NCBI GenBank assembly: GCA_950097015.1
Contig: CATNEN010000001.1
Coordinates: 26,999,001-27,063,000 of the forward strand
Direction: 5' to 3'
DNA from: Macrostomum hystrix
Taxonomy: Eukaryota > Platyhelminthes > Macrostomidae
DNA length: 64,000 bases
The notes under the pieces: generated by a model
Databases searched by the model: none
Told to the model about the DNA's origin: nothing
What the model saw: only the letters and a program-made list of their open reading frames with translations
Shown: positions 33,673-52,544 of the stretch, piece after piece
Position numbering within the stretch: position 1 is the stretch's first letter
Layout of the letters: each line of letters starts with the position of its first letter
Position numbers and translations under genes: made by a program

Positions 33673-36069
33673 TTAACTACTAACTACCGTAACTGCAGAT
33701 TTCCCTGTTTTTTTTTCTTTATAATTATAGTCCATAACACATTGGAACCTCATTTTCACACGAATTAAGGATTTCACTACATTTTGAGACATAATTAATA
33801 CGTCAGTTCAGCTAAAAAGAGACACCTTGCCTCGAAAGCAATGCATACGAAGCAGTTATGTTGCTTTTAAATATAAATAAAAGAATATTTATTATGTTGT
33901 CTTTAGCTTTGCCGGAGTTTTAAAGTAAGTTTTAGTTTTAAGAACATCGCTTAACAAATCTTTAATTTTTTACACTTAAGCACATAAGCACATAAAATTT
34001 GGTTAACGGATATGGTTTATTTTATCATAGGCGTGCATTATTTATTGTAGCAAAGGAACTGGAGGATAAAACTTAAAATTGGTCGATTACTTTAATTTGA
34101 ACTTTTAATTTTCGTAACTTAGTACCGGTTGTAAGTGTAAGGCTCACGCTGTCTTGTTGATGTATCGAGAGTATAGAGATAATTTCAAAACGCTCATAAA
34201 TTCAAGGTAAATAAAATGACTAATTAAAAATGTATTCTTATAATCTAAGTATTTCGCAACATCTTTTTAGAGTACTCTTTTTACCGCGTTTGCATCGTTA
34301 AAATTATATTACGCGAAATGCTTGTTTACCTCTTTGGCAATAACTTCTTGGAAGTTTCAACTGACGCATAGATTGTAAAATAAATATATCGTATGCTTTG
34401 TTTACTCTCCTACATTCAGTTCATTTATAATTCGGTCAGTTCTTTCCCTAAGCTAGCCACGTTTCAGCTTTAAAGGTGGGCAATTTTCCTGTTTCGTTCG
34501 TAAAATTATAATTTCATTTGAAAAAAACGTATTTCGCAACGAGAAATGATGCAAAAAGAGTTCAAACATTGACTTCAAAGTTCTAAGTAGCCGAAGGTGT
34601 TAAGTGTATCTGTTTAGAGTGGATAATAATGGGCAATCCAGAAGAGTATGTTGCCAAGGGTGTTATGTAGTTGAATTGTCAAAATAATAAAATTAGTTGT
34701 AAAACTAATTAAAACATACAAGTAGGCCTAATCATTAGGTATTCATTAATAACCATACAGAGTTTAATCTTGTGTATGTTGGGTTTTGTTGAGAGTCGGA
34801 AAAATAATGATTAATTGTACCTTACAGTGGTATAGTGTGGGTGCATCTTACAATACATGAATTCCTTGAGATGCGACTCGAATAGGGCCTTGCTCAAAGC
34901 CTCAATGAGGTTTGTGTGCACAGTTGGATCTTAAAGATTATATGGCAAGCTGGTAGTTGACAATAGTAGTAGTAGGCCTATGATTTATGGAGATGTGCTT
35001 AAGCTTGCCATCCATCAATGATCACACATCCGCCTAGGTGATGAATCAGAGGTAGCAGTGTTGCAGCAGTGCAGTTGAGAACAAGAATCATGACACACTT
35101 CCAAGCACCACACTCAACCATGCCTAGTACCCACTGACCATCTTGGTGCACGCCTTGGCATACATGCGCAACACCCGGCCGAACCGGCGAGGTGAAATGA
35201 GGGCCAAGCAAGGTAAGTTGCAAAAACCAACTGACCAAGCACAAAAAAATCAAAGGGGGACCAAGGGACAAAAAAGGAAGGCGTGAAGAAAAGGAAAAAA
35301 GGAAGAGAAAAAGAGCAAATGAGAGCAAACTAAGTCGCAAATAGAGCAATGAAACAAACTAAGTTGTAAATAGAGCAAAAACTAAGTCGCATGGCCGGCT
35401 AAGATTTGGGAGGTTGCGCATGTATGCACCTTGGTTGTAGTTGTGATGAAAGAAGTAGGATTCATCAATTTCTACTAGTTATTTTACCAAGACCACTCAT
35501 GTTCTACCAGATGATCTAAAATGTACTGGGCACAGATTTGAATCTCTGATAAAGTTTTGTTAGTCATCAATTGCATTCTGGCTGATATTAGACTGCAATT
35601 GGCACTCGCCTTGTTTTGCTTCTATAGCCTGTTGCCCACCACAAGATTAGATCTAGCAGCTGATGCAGCATGAGATAGCTAGCTTAAAAAATGAGTCTTT
35701 TTTGGAATTGACACCTGGACATGACAGTTGGTGCATGCCCAGGTAAGCCTATCCAAAATTGGTTGCCTATACACAGCTATAGACACATTGATAGTGCTAT
35801 ATCGCCAACACTAGGCCTATCTCCAAGGCATGTCAAACATGACTGCTGGTTTGCAATAAGATGGTATGTCACCAACTAGTTGATGATGTCCCAAGGTGTT
35901 GCTGTGATGTTGGCGAACTCCTGCATGGTGAAGTTAACATTGTATAGCTCTAAGGTAGGCACACTAGGACACAATAAACATTTTGTTGGGCTATCAGCCA
36001 TGTATATTAGCTAATGCAATGCAGTTGCAATCAGACCTAACTGAGTTAGAAATCTTAGAAGTTTGCTAC
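33673..36069. other. Intergenic region with direct-repeat copy B
   Basis: AT-rich to 34670. The stretch 34671-34818 repeats 20703-20846 in the same orientation with about 90 percent identity. The rest, up to the Tc1-like element, has no convincing ORF, RNA gene or array. Confidence 0.5.
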
Positions 36070-36925
36070 TATAGCTTTTTGCAAATGAATTCAGCCTATC
36101 TGCAAAAGCTTTCAGCCAGCCAGGGCCAGCCCATTTAGTGGAAGCCAGAATTCCCCATAGACAACTGGCTCATCCCACAGAACAATTCAGCCAATCTGCA
36201 ATATAATTCGTCCAATGCCAATTTTTAACTGCATGCAAACCAATACAAAATAACTCTGTAACTCTGTAACTTGACTTAGCGTTGACACATGGGGGACAGG
36301 GTTTGCGTCTCCGAGTTGCAACAGGTGAGTCCGCATCTGTCCCAGAGTTGCCGTGGGATTTGTCTCCAGAAGTTGCCTGACAGACTCCATCTGATGTGGT
36401 AGCATCACCTTTGGCCGTCCACCAGCTGCAGGTAGCTTTGCCACGCGCCCTTCCCGATTGTACACGGAGATGACAGTCCTAGCCGTTTTTCGTTTCACTC
36501 CAAGGACATCAGCCAGTCCGACCCAATCGCGTCCCTCTTCGTACGCTGATACCAACCTGGTCCTGTCTTCGTTCGACACGGGATTGTAGGCACCACAAAT
36601 CATGTTATAAACTCTATTGATGAACTCTATTGATGGAGTTTGGATGAAAGGTTTTGCGGCTTTGTGGGTAGCAGAAGCAAGTTGTCTATGGCAGAAAGCA
36701 CCCTACGTAACTTTTCTCACTGGAGTTCTATGGGGGACTGCCACTGCGACAAACAACGTTAAGTTGACTGGCTGAAAGGTTTTGCGGATAGGCTGAATTG
36801 ATTTGCAAAAAGTTCTGCGGGATGAGCCAGTTGTCTATGGGGAATTCTGGCTTCCACTCAATGGGCTGGCCCTGGCTGGCTGAAAGGTTTTGCAGATAGG
36901 CTGAATTCTTTTGCAAAAAGCTATA
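36070..36925 (-). mobile_element. Internally deleted Tc1/mariner-like transposon with ~130-bp inverted repeats
   Basis: The left arm (about 36072-36205) and right arm (about 36780-36923) are inverted copies sharing TTTTGCAAA, GAATTCAGCCTATCTGCAAA, CAGCCAGCCAGGGCCAGCCC and CAACTGGCTCATCCC. Both ends read TATAGC / GCTATA, consistent with TA target duplication. The right arm carries an extra partial copy of the subterminal repeat. Inside is a minus-strand ORF for a transposase DNA-binding domain only. Confidence 0.7.
36187..36603 (-). pseudogene. Truncated transposase: DNA-binding HTH domain without catalytic domain
   Basis: From ATG 36603 the protein has two helix-turn-helix units: RTRLVSAYEEGRDWVGLADV with KRKTARTVISVYNREG, then a linker GGRPKVMLPHQ and a second helical unit (LLETNPTATLGQMRTHL). 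This bipartite layout is typical of Tc1/mariner and IS630-type transposases. After about residue 108 the frame runs into the left inverted repeat, so the DDE/D catalytic domain is absent. It may still bind its own ends, or it may be a relic. Confidence 0.6.
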
Positions 36926-37948
36926 ATATATGAGTCCTATTTCTAAGCCCCCTAGTTTTGACCATAGACATACACTCCCAAGTTGCCATCTTAGTGCAAT
37001 TTCAAAATTATGCCTAGTTTTTTCTGAGTGTCTTAAGATCTCAGTGACATAAAATGTGATCATTTTTCATTGTTTTCCCTAATTTATTGTTGCTTGCACT
37101 TAAGTTTTTCAAAAAATTTAACAAACAAAACAGGAAAATTGCTAGCCAGTTTTATAGTTCTTAGAGAAAAAAATTTAACTGATCATAATCCTAATAAGTT
37201 AATCAAAAAAATCTACAATATTAAAGTAATACTATATAGAACTTCTATAGTGGAAAACTATTTAAATTTGAGGTGTGAGTTCTTTTACCTCAGAAAGTGT
37301 GATTTTGCATAGTAGGTATTGTAGTATAGCCAATTTTATATTATATAAATTATTATTATTTTTTTTATATAATAATTTATTCATAATATTTTTGGCCTAT
37401 TATGATAAATTAATTTAAGTGCCTAGTCATAGTAACAACAATATAAACTAATTCACAAAAACAGGTGGTTCTAATCTGAAGCAGATTGAATTTGAATTTC
37501 TAATTGACTCTTGACAGTGTAGAATGTTGCTAACTGAGTATTTTGAAGTTCTTCTTACTGGAGTTTGAATAAGCTTCACTTTCATACATAAGATAGAAAA
37601 AAGGATATATAGACTTGTTAAAAAAATAAATAATAGACATAACTCCTTACTACAACTAAACAGGCAGTGTCCTCTAAATATCATGCGAGAGGAATTTCTA
37701 GCCATTTATAGGCAGACAAAGAAATTAGATGTACAATTGTGCACTAAGGACCTTTCCCACTATAATTAAACAGTAAAATACTTTTACCAGCACTATCCAA
37801 GGACACCAACCTGAATAAAGATAATCATATAGTGCTAGAGCAGACAGTGGTTTCCTTACTCAGTGTAGGGAATATATTGGATAACTGATTACATTCAGCT
37901 GCAAAAAAGTTGAAAGCTAAGTTGATAGACTAGTAACTTACTTCAGTC
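36926..37948. other. AT-rich intergenic region
   Basis: Low-GC sequence with no supported gene, tandem array or mobile-element ends. The few ORFs have AT-driven composition and no family signature. Confidence 0.4.
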
Positions 37949-38162
37949 TCCCCTGTCATGAGTATAGCGTCTGTGCACACGTTTGTACACCCGTCTAGGT
38001 GTACATGCTAGCGTTCTCTCTCTCATGCTACCATATTATGTAATCGCGTCTGGCTCTGCGTGTGCTACTTATATATCGGCTGAAGCCAAATAGATTGGTT
38101 GGAGCTTTGCTCTCGTCCGCGCTCATCACATGGCATCGCAAGCTACAGTAATTTAATAGTGC

Positions 38163-41100
38163 ATGGACCTGAAACCGCCCGGAGAGTTGGAGACCGACTC
38201 CAACGAGACTTGGAAACGATGGCGTCAGAAATTCATGATCTACCTCAGGGCCACAGGCATTGTTGAAGAAGAGCGCCGAATCAATTTGTTCCTGCACCTC
38301 ATCGGTGACACCGGGCTGGACATCTACAACACGCTAGAATTTGAAGACGGTGAAGAGGAGGAAAAAAGCACCGCTGATAAACGCCGAACTCTAGAAGATG
38401 TTTTGGGACGTTTCGATGAGCATTTTAGCCCGCGCACTAGCGAAGTGTTCGAACGATTCAAGTTCTGGGAGCGAGACCAGAAAGAAGCGGAGCCTGTGGA
38501 CCTATTTGTGACCGATTTGAAGCGCCTTGCCACAACGTGCAACTTCGACACTCAAAAAGAAAAAATGATCCGGGACAAGATCGTCTTGGGCTGCAATGAC
38601 TCTCGAATGCGAGAGCGGCTACTCCGAGAGCCGGAGCTCGATCTGAGAACGGCGATCGACATGTGCCGAGCTGCTGAATCCGCCAAGCATCAGATGAAGG
38701 AAGTCGAGAAAGGCCTGAACTCCGTAAGAGCGTCATCTTCGTTAAGTCAAGTGACCACACGACGGCATTCAAGCGGTAGCCATGGCAACTCAGCACCCAG
38801 CGCACAAGCAGACACTCGAAGTCAGTTTGGAGCGAACGCCGCTCGCACAGCTCCGACTCAGCAGTTTGCACGCTGCAACCACTGCGGATACGGTCATCGT
38901 GAAGGCAAGTGTCCTGCTTTCGGTAAGCGATGCTTGAGTTGTGGCCGCATGAATCACTTCCGTAGTCAGTGCCAGAGTAAAAGCCAGAAAGTCATGACTG
39001 TGGGTGTCGCGGAAGCTGCTGAGCCCCGTCCGGACGGGGATGAGGTTTGCTTCATCGGAACACTGCAGTCTGATGGTGAATCAGCTTGGTTAGCCGAAGT
39101 CCAGCTGCCAAATGGTGAGAGGCTGAAATGTAAGATGGACACTGGAGCAGAGGTGAACGTGTTGCCTGCTCACCTGCTTCCGGCTGGGGAGCAGCTGTGC
39201 GCCACTCGTACAGTTCTAACTGCCTTTGGCGGAGCGCGCATTCCGGTTCTTGGGAAGTGCAGGCTGAGGGTAAAGGTGCAGGGCAAGTCATCTGAGCTGG
39301 AGTTCATGGTGTCAGATGTGAAGCAAGGCATCCTGGGCCTTCCAGCGCTGAGTGCATTGGACCTTGTCCGACGTGTTGAGGTTGTCTGTCGGCAACCATG
39401 TATCGATGAAAACTTTGTACTTAAGGAGTTCGCTGACCTATTCGATGAAAAGTTAGGCTGCCTGCCGTACGTACACTCTTTCACCCTGGATGATCGTGTC
39501 ATGCCGGTAGTCAACGCGCCTCGAAAGATCCCGTTTGCCTTGCAAGAGAAGGTTCAAGAGGAGTTGCAGCGTATGGAATCGCTTGGAGTCATAGTGAAAG
39601 TTGCTGAGCCTACTGACTGGGTTAATTCTCTGGTCACGGTTCACAAGCCCGATGGTAGTCTGCGGCTCTGCATAGATCCAACGCATCTTAATAAGGCCAT
39701 TAAGCGCGCTCACTACCCAATGACGACGGTGGAGCAAGTTATAGCGCGAATCCCAGGAGCCAAGTTTTTCACAGTTCTAGATGCAAAGACTGGCTTTTGG
39801 CAAATCAGACTCCATGAAAAATGCTCGGAACTGTGTACCTTCAACACCCCATGGGGCAGGTACAAGTTTGTGCGACTGCCCCCTGGAACAATCGATGCTC
39901 CCGAAGTTTATCAACGTGAGCTTAGCAAGATCTTCAGCAGCTGGGCTGAGGTCATTGTTGACGACATGCTGGTCTGGGGAAAGACGCGCGAGGAGCACGA
40001 CCAGAAGCTATTGAAGGTCCTCAACGAGGCTCGAAGAGTGAATTTGAAGCTTAATCGCAGGAAGTTGAGGGTTGGCGTCTCGTCTGTCAACTATGTCGGT
40101 CATGTGATCTCTTCTGATGGAGTGATGCCAGACCCTGTTAAGGTGAAAGCAATCCAGGAGCTTCCAGTGCCCGAGGACAAGCAGGCGGTGATGCGGCTGC
40201 TGGGCATGGCCACCTACCTCGGCAAATTCATTCCGAAAGCGTCAGACCTAACGGATCCACTTCGCTCGCTTTTAAAGAAGGATGTGCTGTTCGACTGGCA
40301 GGAAAGGCAGCAAAAAGCTTTTGAGAAGCTGAAAGAAGTATTGACGCAAGCACCCGTATTAAGGCTGTTTGATCCTACAGTAGATGTCGAGTTGCAAGTT
40401 GACAGTTCATCTGTTGGAGTTGGTTGTGCGTTGCTACAGAATGGACAGCCTGTCGCGTATGGTTCCGCAGCTTTGACTTCGACGCAGAAAAATTATGCCC
40501 AGATTGAGAAGGAGACGCTGGCTGTCGTGATTGCTTGCAAAAAGTTTCATGACTACGTCTATGGCCTACCAGTGGTTCGAGTCACGACTGATCACAAGCC
40601 GCTGGAGATAATTTTCAAACGAGATTTGGTTCACGCCCCACCGAGAATTGCTCGAATGCTGTACCAGCTCAAAAGGTACAATCTGAAGGTCTCGTGGTCA
40701 CCAGGATCCAAGATGCAGATTGCCGACACGTTGTCAAGAGCGTACTTGCCAGAGACCGAGGCAGCTTTGGATGATGAAATCGAGGTGGAGGTCCACCAGC
40801 TGTGCAGGAGTCTACCGATATCTGCCGTTCGGATGCAAGAAATTCGTGACGAGACTAGCAAGGATCGCGATTTGTCTCTTGTGGCACAGTTCGTTCAGGA
40901 TGGTTGGCCAACAGATTACCGCCGTGTTTGTTCATCTATCCGTTCTTACTGGAGCTTCAAGGAAGAACTGGTCTATCACGAAGGCGTACTGCTGAAGGTG
41001 AACCGTGTCATTGTGCCTGTCTCACTGCGTCAGAAGATCCTGGAGATTCTGCACGAAGGCCATGCTGGAATGGGCAAGACCGAAGCGCGTGCGCGTCAGA

Positions 41101-42095
41101 TTCTGTACTGGCCTGGAATGTCAGCCGATATGAAACGGTTCGTGAGTCGCTGCACTACGTGCCAGGCATTTCAGCCTGCCAATCCAAGGGAGCCGCTGAT
41201 GAGCCATCAGGTTCCAGATTCACCATGGACAAAGGTTGGCTGCGATTTGCTCGACTTTAAGGGTGACAAGTGGCTGGTCGTTACATGTTACTACAGCAAT
41301 TGGATTGAGTTGGCAAAACTGGGCCAGCAGTCAGGAGCTGCTCTGGTAATTTCTAGAATAAAGTCTATGTTTGCCAGGTTCGGAATCGTCAAGGAGCTGG
41401 TCAGCGACAATGGACCCCCGTTTAGCTCATTCAAGTTTCAAGAGTTTGCTGCTGAGTTCGGTTTCCGACACACGCGATCGTCTCCAGGTCATGCGCAGTC
41501 TAATGGAATGGCTGAGAAGGCAGTCAAAGTGGCAAAGAGCATTCTGCGGAAATCGGACCAGCCGGAGGTAGCGCTGATGGAATATCGGGCGTCACCGATC
41601 AGTGGAACCAAAATTAGTCCGAGTGAGCTAATGTTCGGTCGGCTGATTCGGACGAAGCTGCCAGCAGACAGCAGAGCATTGGTCCAGAACAGGACAACCG
41701 AGTTCTCCAAGGCTCCGCTGCAGGCGGTTCAACAGCGTTACTACGACCAGCATAGCCGAACTCTACCAGAACTGCATGTCGGTGATGCTGTCCGCTACCG
41801 TCAAGATTTCAAATGGGAGCCAGCAGTCGTCGTGGAAGCTGATCCGGCTCTGCGCTCCTACCGGGTGCAGACGCAACACGGCCGTGAGCTCGTTCGGAAC
41901 CGTCGGGACCTTCACCTGGTTCCGCAACAAGCCACTCCAGAGGCTGAGGACGTCGTCGCAGCGAGACAAGAGGGCACAACCAGTCCGGAAGCAACGGCAG
42001 CATTTCGAGCACCTGCTGAGGCTGGCGAGCTTCCGCGGCGGTCGGCCAGGACCACAAAGGGCGTGTTGCCTGCCCGCTACCGATCTGATGACTGA
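38163..42095 (+). CDS. gag-pol: Gag-Pol polyprotein of element 3 (full domain set, single ORF)
   Basis: 1,310 codons from ATG 38163 to TGA 42093-42095. A gag capsid-like region (FDEHFSPRTSEVFERFKF, FVTDLKRLATTCNF) precedes two zinc knuckles (CNHCGYGHREGKC, CLSCGRMNHFRSQC). Protease has the active-site DTGA (KMDTGAEVNVLP). Reverse transcriptase has RLCIDPTHLNKAI, VLDAKTGFWQI and IVDDMLV, a VDD in place of YxDD. RNase H follows (LQVDSSSVGVGCAL, IEKETLAVV, TTDHKPLEII). Integrase shows the zinc-binding H/H/C/C (HEGHAGMGKT...CTTCQ), the catalytic D, D and E (GCDLLDFKG, VSDNGPPF, GMAEKAVKV) and a basic C-terminal segment (GDAVRYRQDFKWEPAVV). Gag and Pol share one frame, so their ratio must be set by other means. 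Confidence 0.94.
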   Translation: MDLKPPGELETDSNETWKRWRQKFMIYLRATGIVEEERRINLFLHLIGDTGLDIYNTLEFEDGEEEEKSTADKRRTLEDVLGRFDEHFSPRTSEVFERFKFWERDQKEAEPVDLFVTDLKRLATTCNFDTQKEKMIRDKIVLGCNDSRMRERLLREPELDLRTAIDMCRAAESAKHQMKEVEKGLNSVRASSSLSQVTTRRHSSGSHGNSAPSAQADTRSQFGANAARTAPTQQFARCNHCGYGHREGKCPAFGKRCLSCGRMNHFRSQCQSKSQKVMTVGVAEAAEPRPDGDEVCFIGTLQSDGESAWLAEVQLPNGERLKCKMDTGAEVNVLPAHLLPAGEQLCATRTVLTAFGGARIPVLGKCRLRVKVQGKSSELEFMVSDVKQGILGLPALSALDLVRRVEVVCRQPCIDENFVLKEFADLFDEKLGCLPYVHSFTLDDRVMPVVNAPRKIPFALQEKVQEELQRMESLGVIVKVAEPTDWVNSLVTVHKPDGSLRLCIDPTHLNKAIKRAHYPMTTVEQVIARIPGAKFFTVLDAKTGFWQIRLHEKCSELCTFNTPWGRYKFVRLPPGTIDAPEVYQRELSKIFSSWAEVIVDDMLVWGKTREEHDQKLLKVLNEARRVNLKLNRRKLRVGVSSVNYVGHVISSDGVMPDPVKVKAIQELPVPEDKQAVMRLLGMATYLGKFIPKASDLTDPLRSLLKKDVLFDWQERQQKAFEKLKEVLTQAPVLRLFDPTVDVELQVDSSSVGVGCALLQNGQPVAYGSAALTSTQKNYAQIEKETLAVVIACKKFHDYVYGLPVVRVTTDHKPLEIIFKRDLVHAPPRIARMLYQLKRYNLKVSWSPGSKMQIADTLSRAYLPETEAALDDEIEVEVHQLCRSLPISAVRMQEIRDETSKDRDLSLVAQFVQDGWPTDYRRVCSSIRSYWSFKEELVYHEGVLLKVNRVIVPVSLRQKILEILHEGHAGMGKTEARARQILYWPGMSADMKRFVSRCTTCQAFQPANPREPLMSHQVPDSPWTKVGCDLLDFKGDKWLVVTCYYSNWIELAKLGQQSGAALVISRIKSMFARFGIVKELVSDNGPPFSSFKFQEFAAEFGFRHTRSSPGHAQSNGMAEKAVKVAKSILRKSDQPEVALMEYRASPISGTKISPSELMFGRLIRTKLPADSRALVQNRTTEFSKAPLQAVQQRYYDQHSRTLPELHVGDAVRYRQDFKWEPAVVVEADPALRSYRVQTQHGRELVRNRRDLHLVPQQATPEAEDVVAARQEGTTSPEATAAFRAPAEAGELPRRSARTTKGVLPARYRSDD

Positions 42096-42529
42096 GTATG
42101 ATTGTGATGGACTGTTTAGTGACTGTTTATTGGCCGTTTAAAGACTATTATTTGCAGTGCGTTTATGTTAGATTTTGTCTCTTTTTGCGAGCATTTGCTA
42201 ATATTCTTTTGCGGTTGCTTTTGCTAAAACTTATTTTTTCATGATTTGATTTTGATTTGATTTGAAATGCTAATGATTTTTTGAGTTGCCTTATGCTCTG
42301 AGTTTTTTTGCATGAAAACTATAATTATCGATTTTATTCCTTTTGATTTCTGCGTGATGCAAAAAGATTTTTTTTAATTCCCTAATTATCCAGTCACAAT
42401 ATTTTTTTTGTTAATTTTTAAGCTTTGTCCTATAACTCTCGTTTTAATTTCTCGCAAGCTTGCTATTCGTCGAAATTTAATTTAATGTAATGTCTGCATT
42501 CACTATTTTTGTTGCTTTTAGAAGGGAGA
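42096..42529 (+). other. 3' untranslated region of element 3
   Basis: AT-rich sequence between the gag-pol stop and the 3' LTR, ending in the polypurine tract. No ORF. Confidence 0.6.
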
Positions 42530-42711
42530 TGTCATGAGTATAGCGTCTGTGCACACGTTTGTACACCCGTCTAGGTGTACATGCTAGCGTTCTCTCTCTC
42601 ATGCTACCATATTATGTAATCGCGTCTGGCTCTGCGTGTGCTACTTATATATCGGCTGAAGCCAAATAGATTGGTTGGAGCTTTGCTCTCGTCCGCGCTC
42701 ATCACATCCCC

Positions 42712-51763
<9,052 letters not shown>

Positions 51764-52000
51764 CTTGGAACAGGCGAACCTACTCACTGTCCCAATCGGG
51801 GAGTGAGTAGTGCTCAGTGCCGCTCTTGCTGTGGCTCTGTCGCCTGTTCCACTGGCTGTTTCCTCTTTTTGCCGTCCCAAGCTCTCCGGATTGTCCTAGC
51901 AACCTGAACTGATCGTTTTAATTAAAAAAAATTGTTTTCTAAATCCCCAATTAGGAATCCCCATGTCCCCAGATCCCAAGACATTGCCAGGTGAGTCTTC

Positions 52001-52095
52001 TCGAATCCCATGACCAATCAGCTGACAAAAGTCGGGCCTTAGCAGCCTTCGACTCCGGCTTTGATTGTGAATTAGCGGCTGACACCGTTATTCGA
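52001..52095 (+). promoter_or_regulatory. SECIS element in the TGR 3' UTR
   Basis: About 250 nt after the stop. The 5' core ATGA (52010-52013) faces TGAA (52068-52071), giving the non-Watson-Crick quartet. Helix II is CAATCA-GCTG (52015-52024) with CGGC-TT-TGATTG (52056-52067). The unpaired ACAAA run (52025-52029) supplies the conserved apical adenines. AGTCG with CGACT forms the small apical helix of a type II SECIS. CTCGAAT (52000-52006) can pair with ATTCGAG (52090-52096) as helix I. Confidence 0.85.
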
Positions 52096-52540
52096 GTTGA
52101 CCCTGCCTGGCTGCCTGTAGCGGTGACTCTATTCGCATCAGTAATATCTAGCTAAGCACAGGAATTATTTTCACCTATAATTAATTTGATGTATATTTAT
52201 GCCAGTACAGTTATTGGCTATTGACTACCTAACATTAAATATTGACCAGTCTTATTTTGGCACCATTCGCCGAGTGAATCCAGCGCCTGTGCATCTACAA
52301 TTCAAGTGCTCTATGATAACTCTTTATTTTCTGTTGCTTAATATAAGCTATAATAAGCACTGCATGAAGATCCTTGGCTGTTCAATCTATTCGTTTATTT
52401 AATTATTTTTTCAATTAGATTCTCAAATTCATTGCGTAATTGCCTTTCGTGACTTGAATTTCTTTTTACACTTTGTGAAGTTAAGTGCTGTGAAAAAAGC
52501 CGCGGTGCCTCGCATGTCTACCTTAAACCTGGATCAGGTG
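52096..52540 (+). other. Distal TGR 3' UTR and downstream flank
   Basis: An ATTAAA at about 52233 may be the poly(A) signal. No ORF with family character. Confidence 0.4.
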
Positions 52541-52544
52541 CAGT

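Larger units (their letters stand above)
37954..42706 (+). mobile_element. LTR element 3: intact Ty3/gypsy-like retrotransposon with identical LTRs
   Basis: The two 177-bp LTRs (37954-38130 and 42530-42706) are identical base for base. They begin TGTCATGAG and end CATCACA, and TCCCC flanks both sides (37949-37953 and 42707-42711). A primer-binding-site candidate (TGGCATCGCAAGC) starts directly after the 5' LTR at 38131, and a polypurine tract (AGAAGGGAGA) abuts the 3' LTR. The LTR has a TATATAT box (38070-38076) and a GTACACC/GGTGTAC dyad. One unbroken gag-pol ORF makes it a candidate for current activity. Confidence 0.95.
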
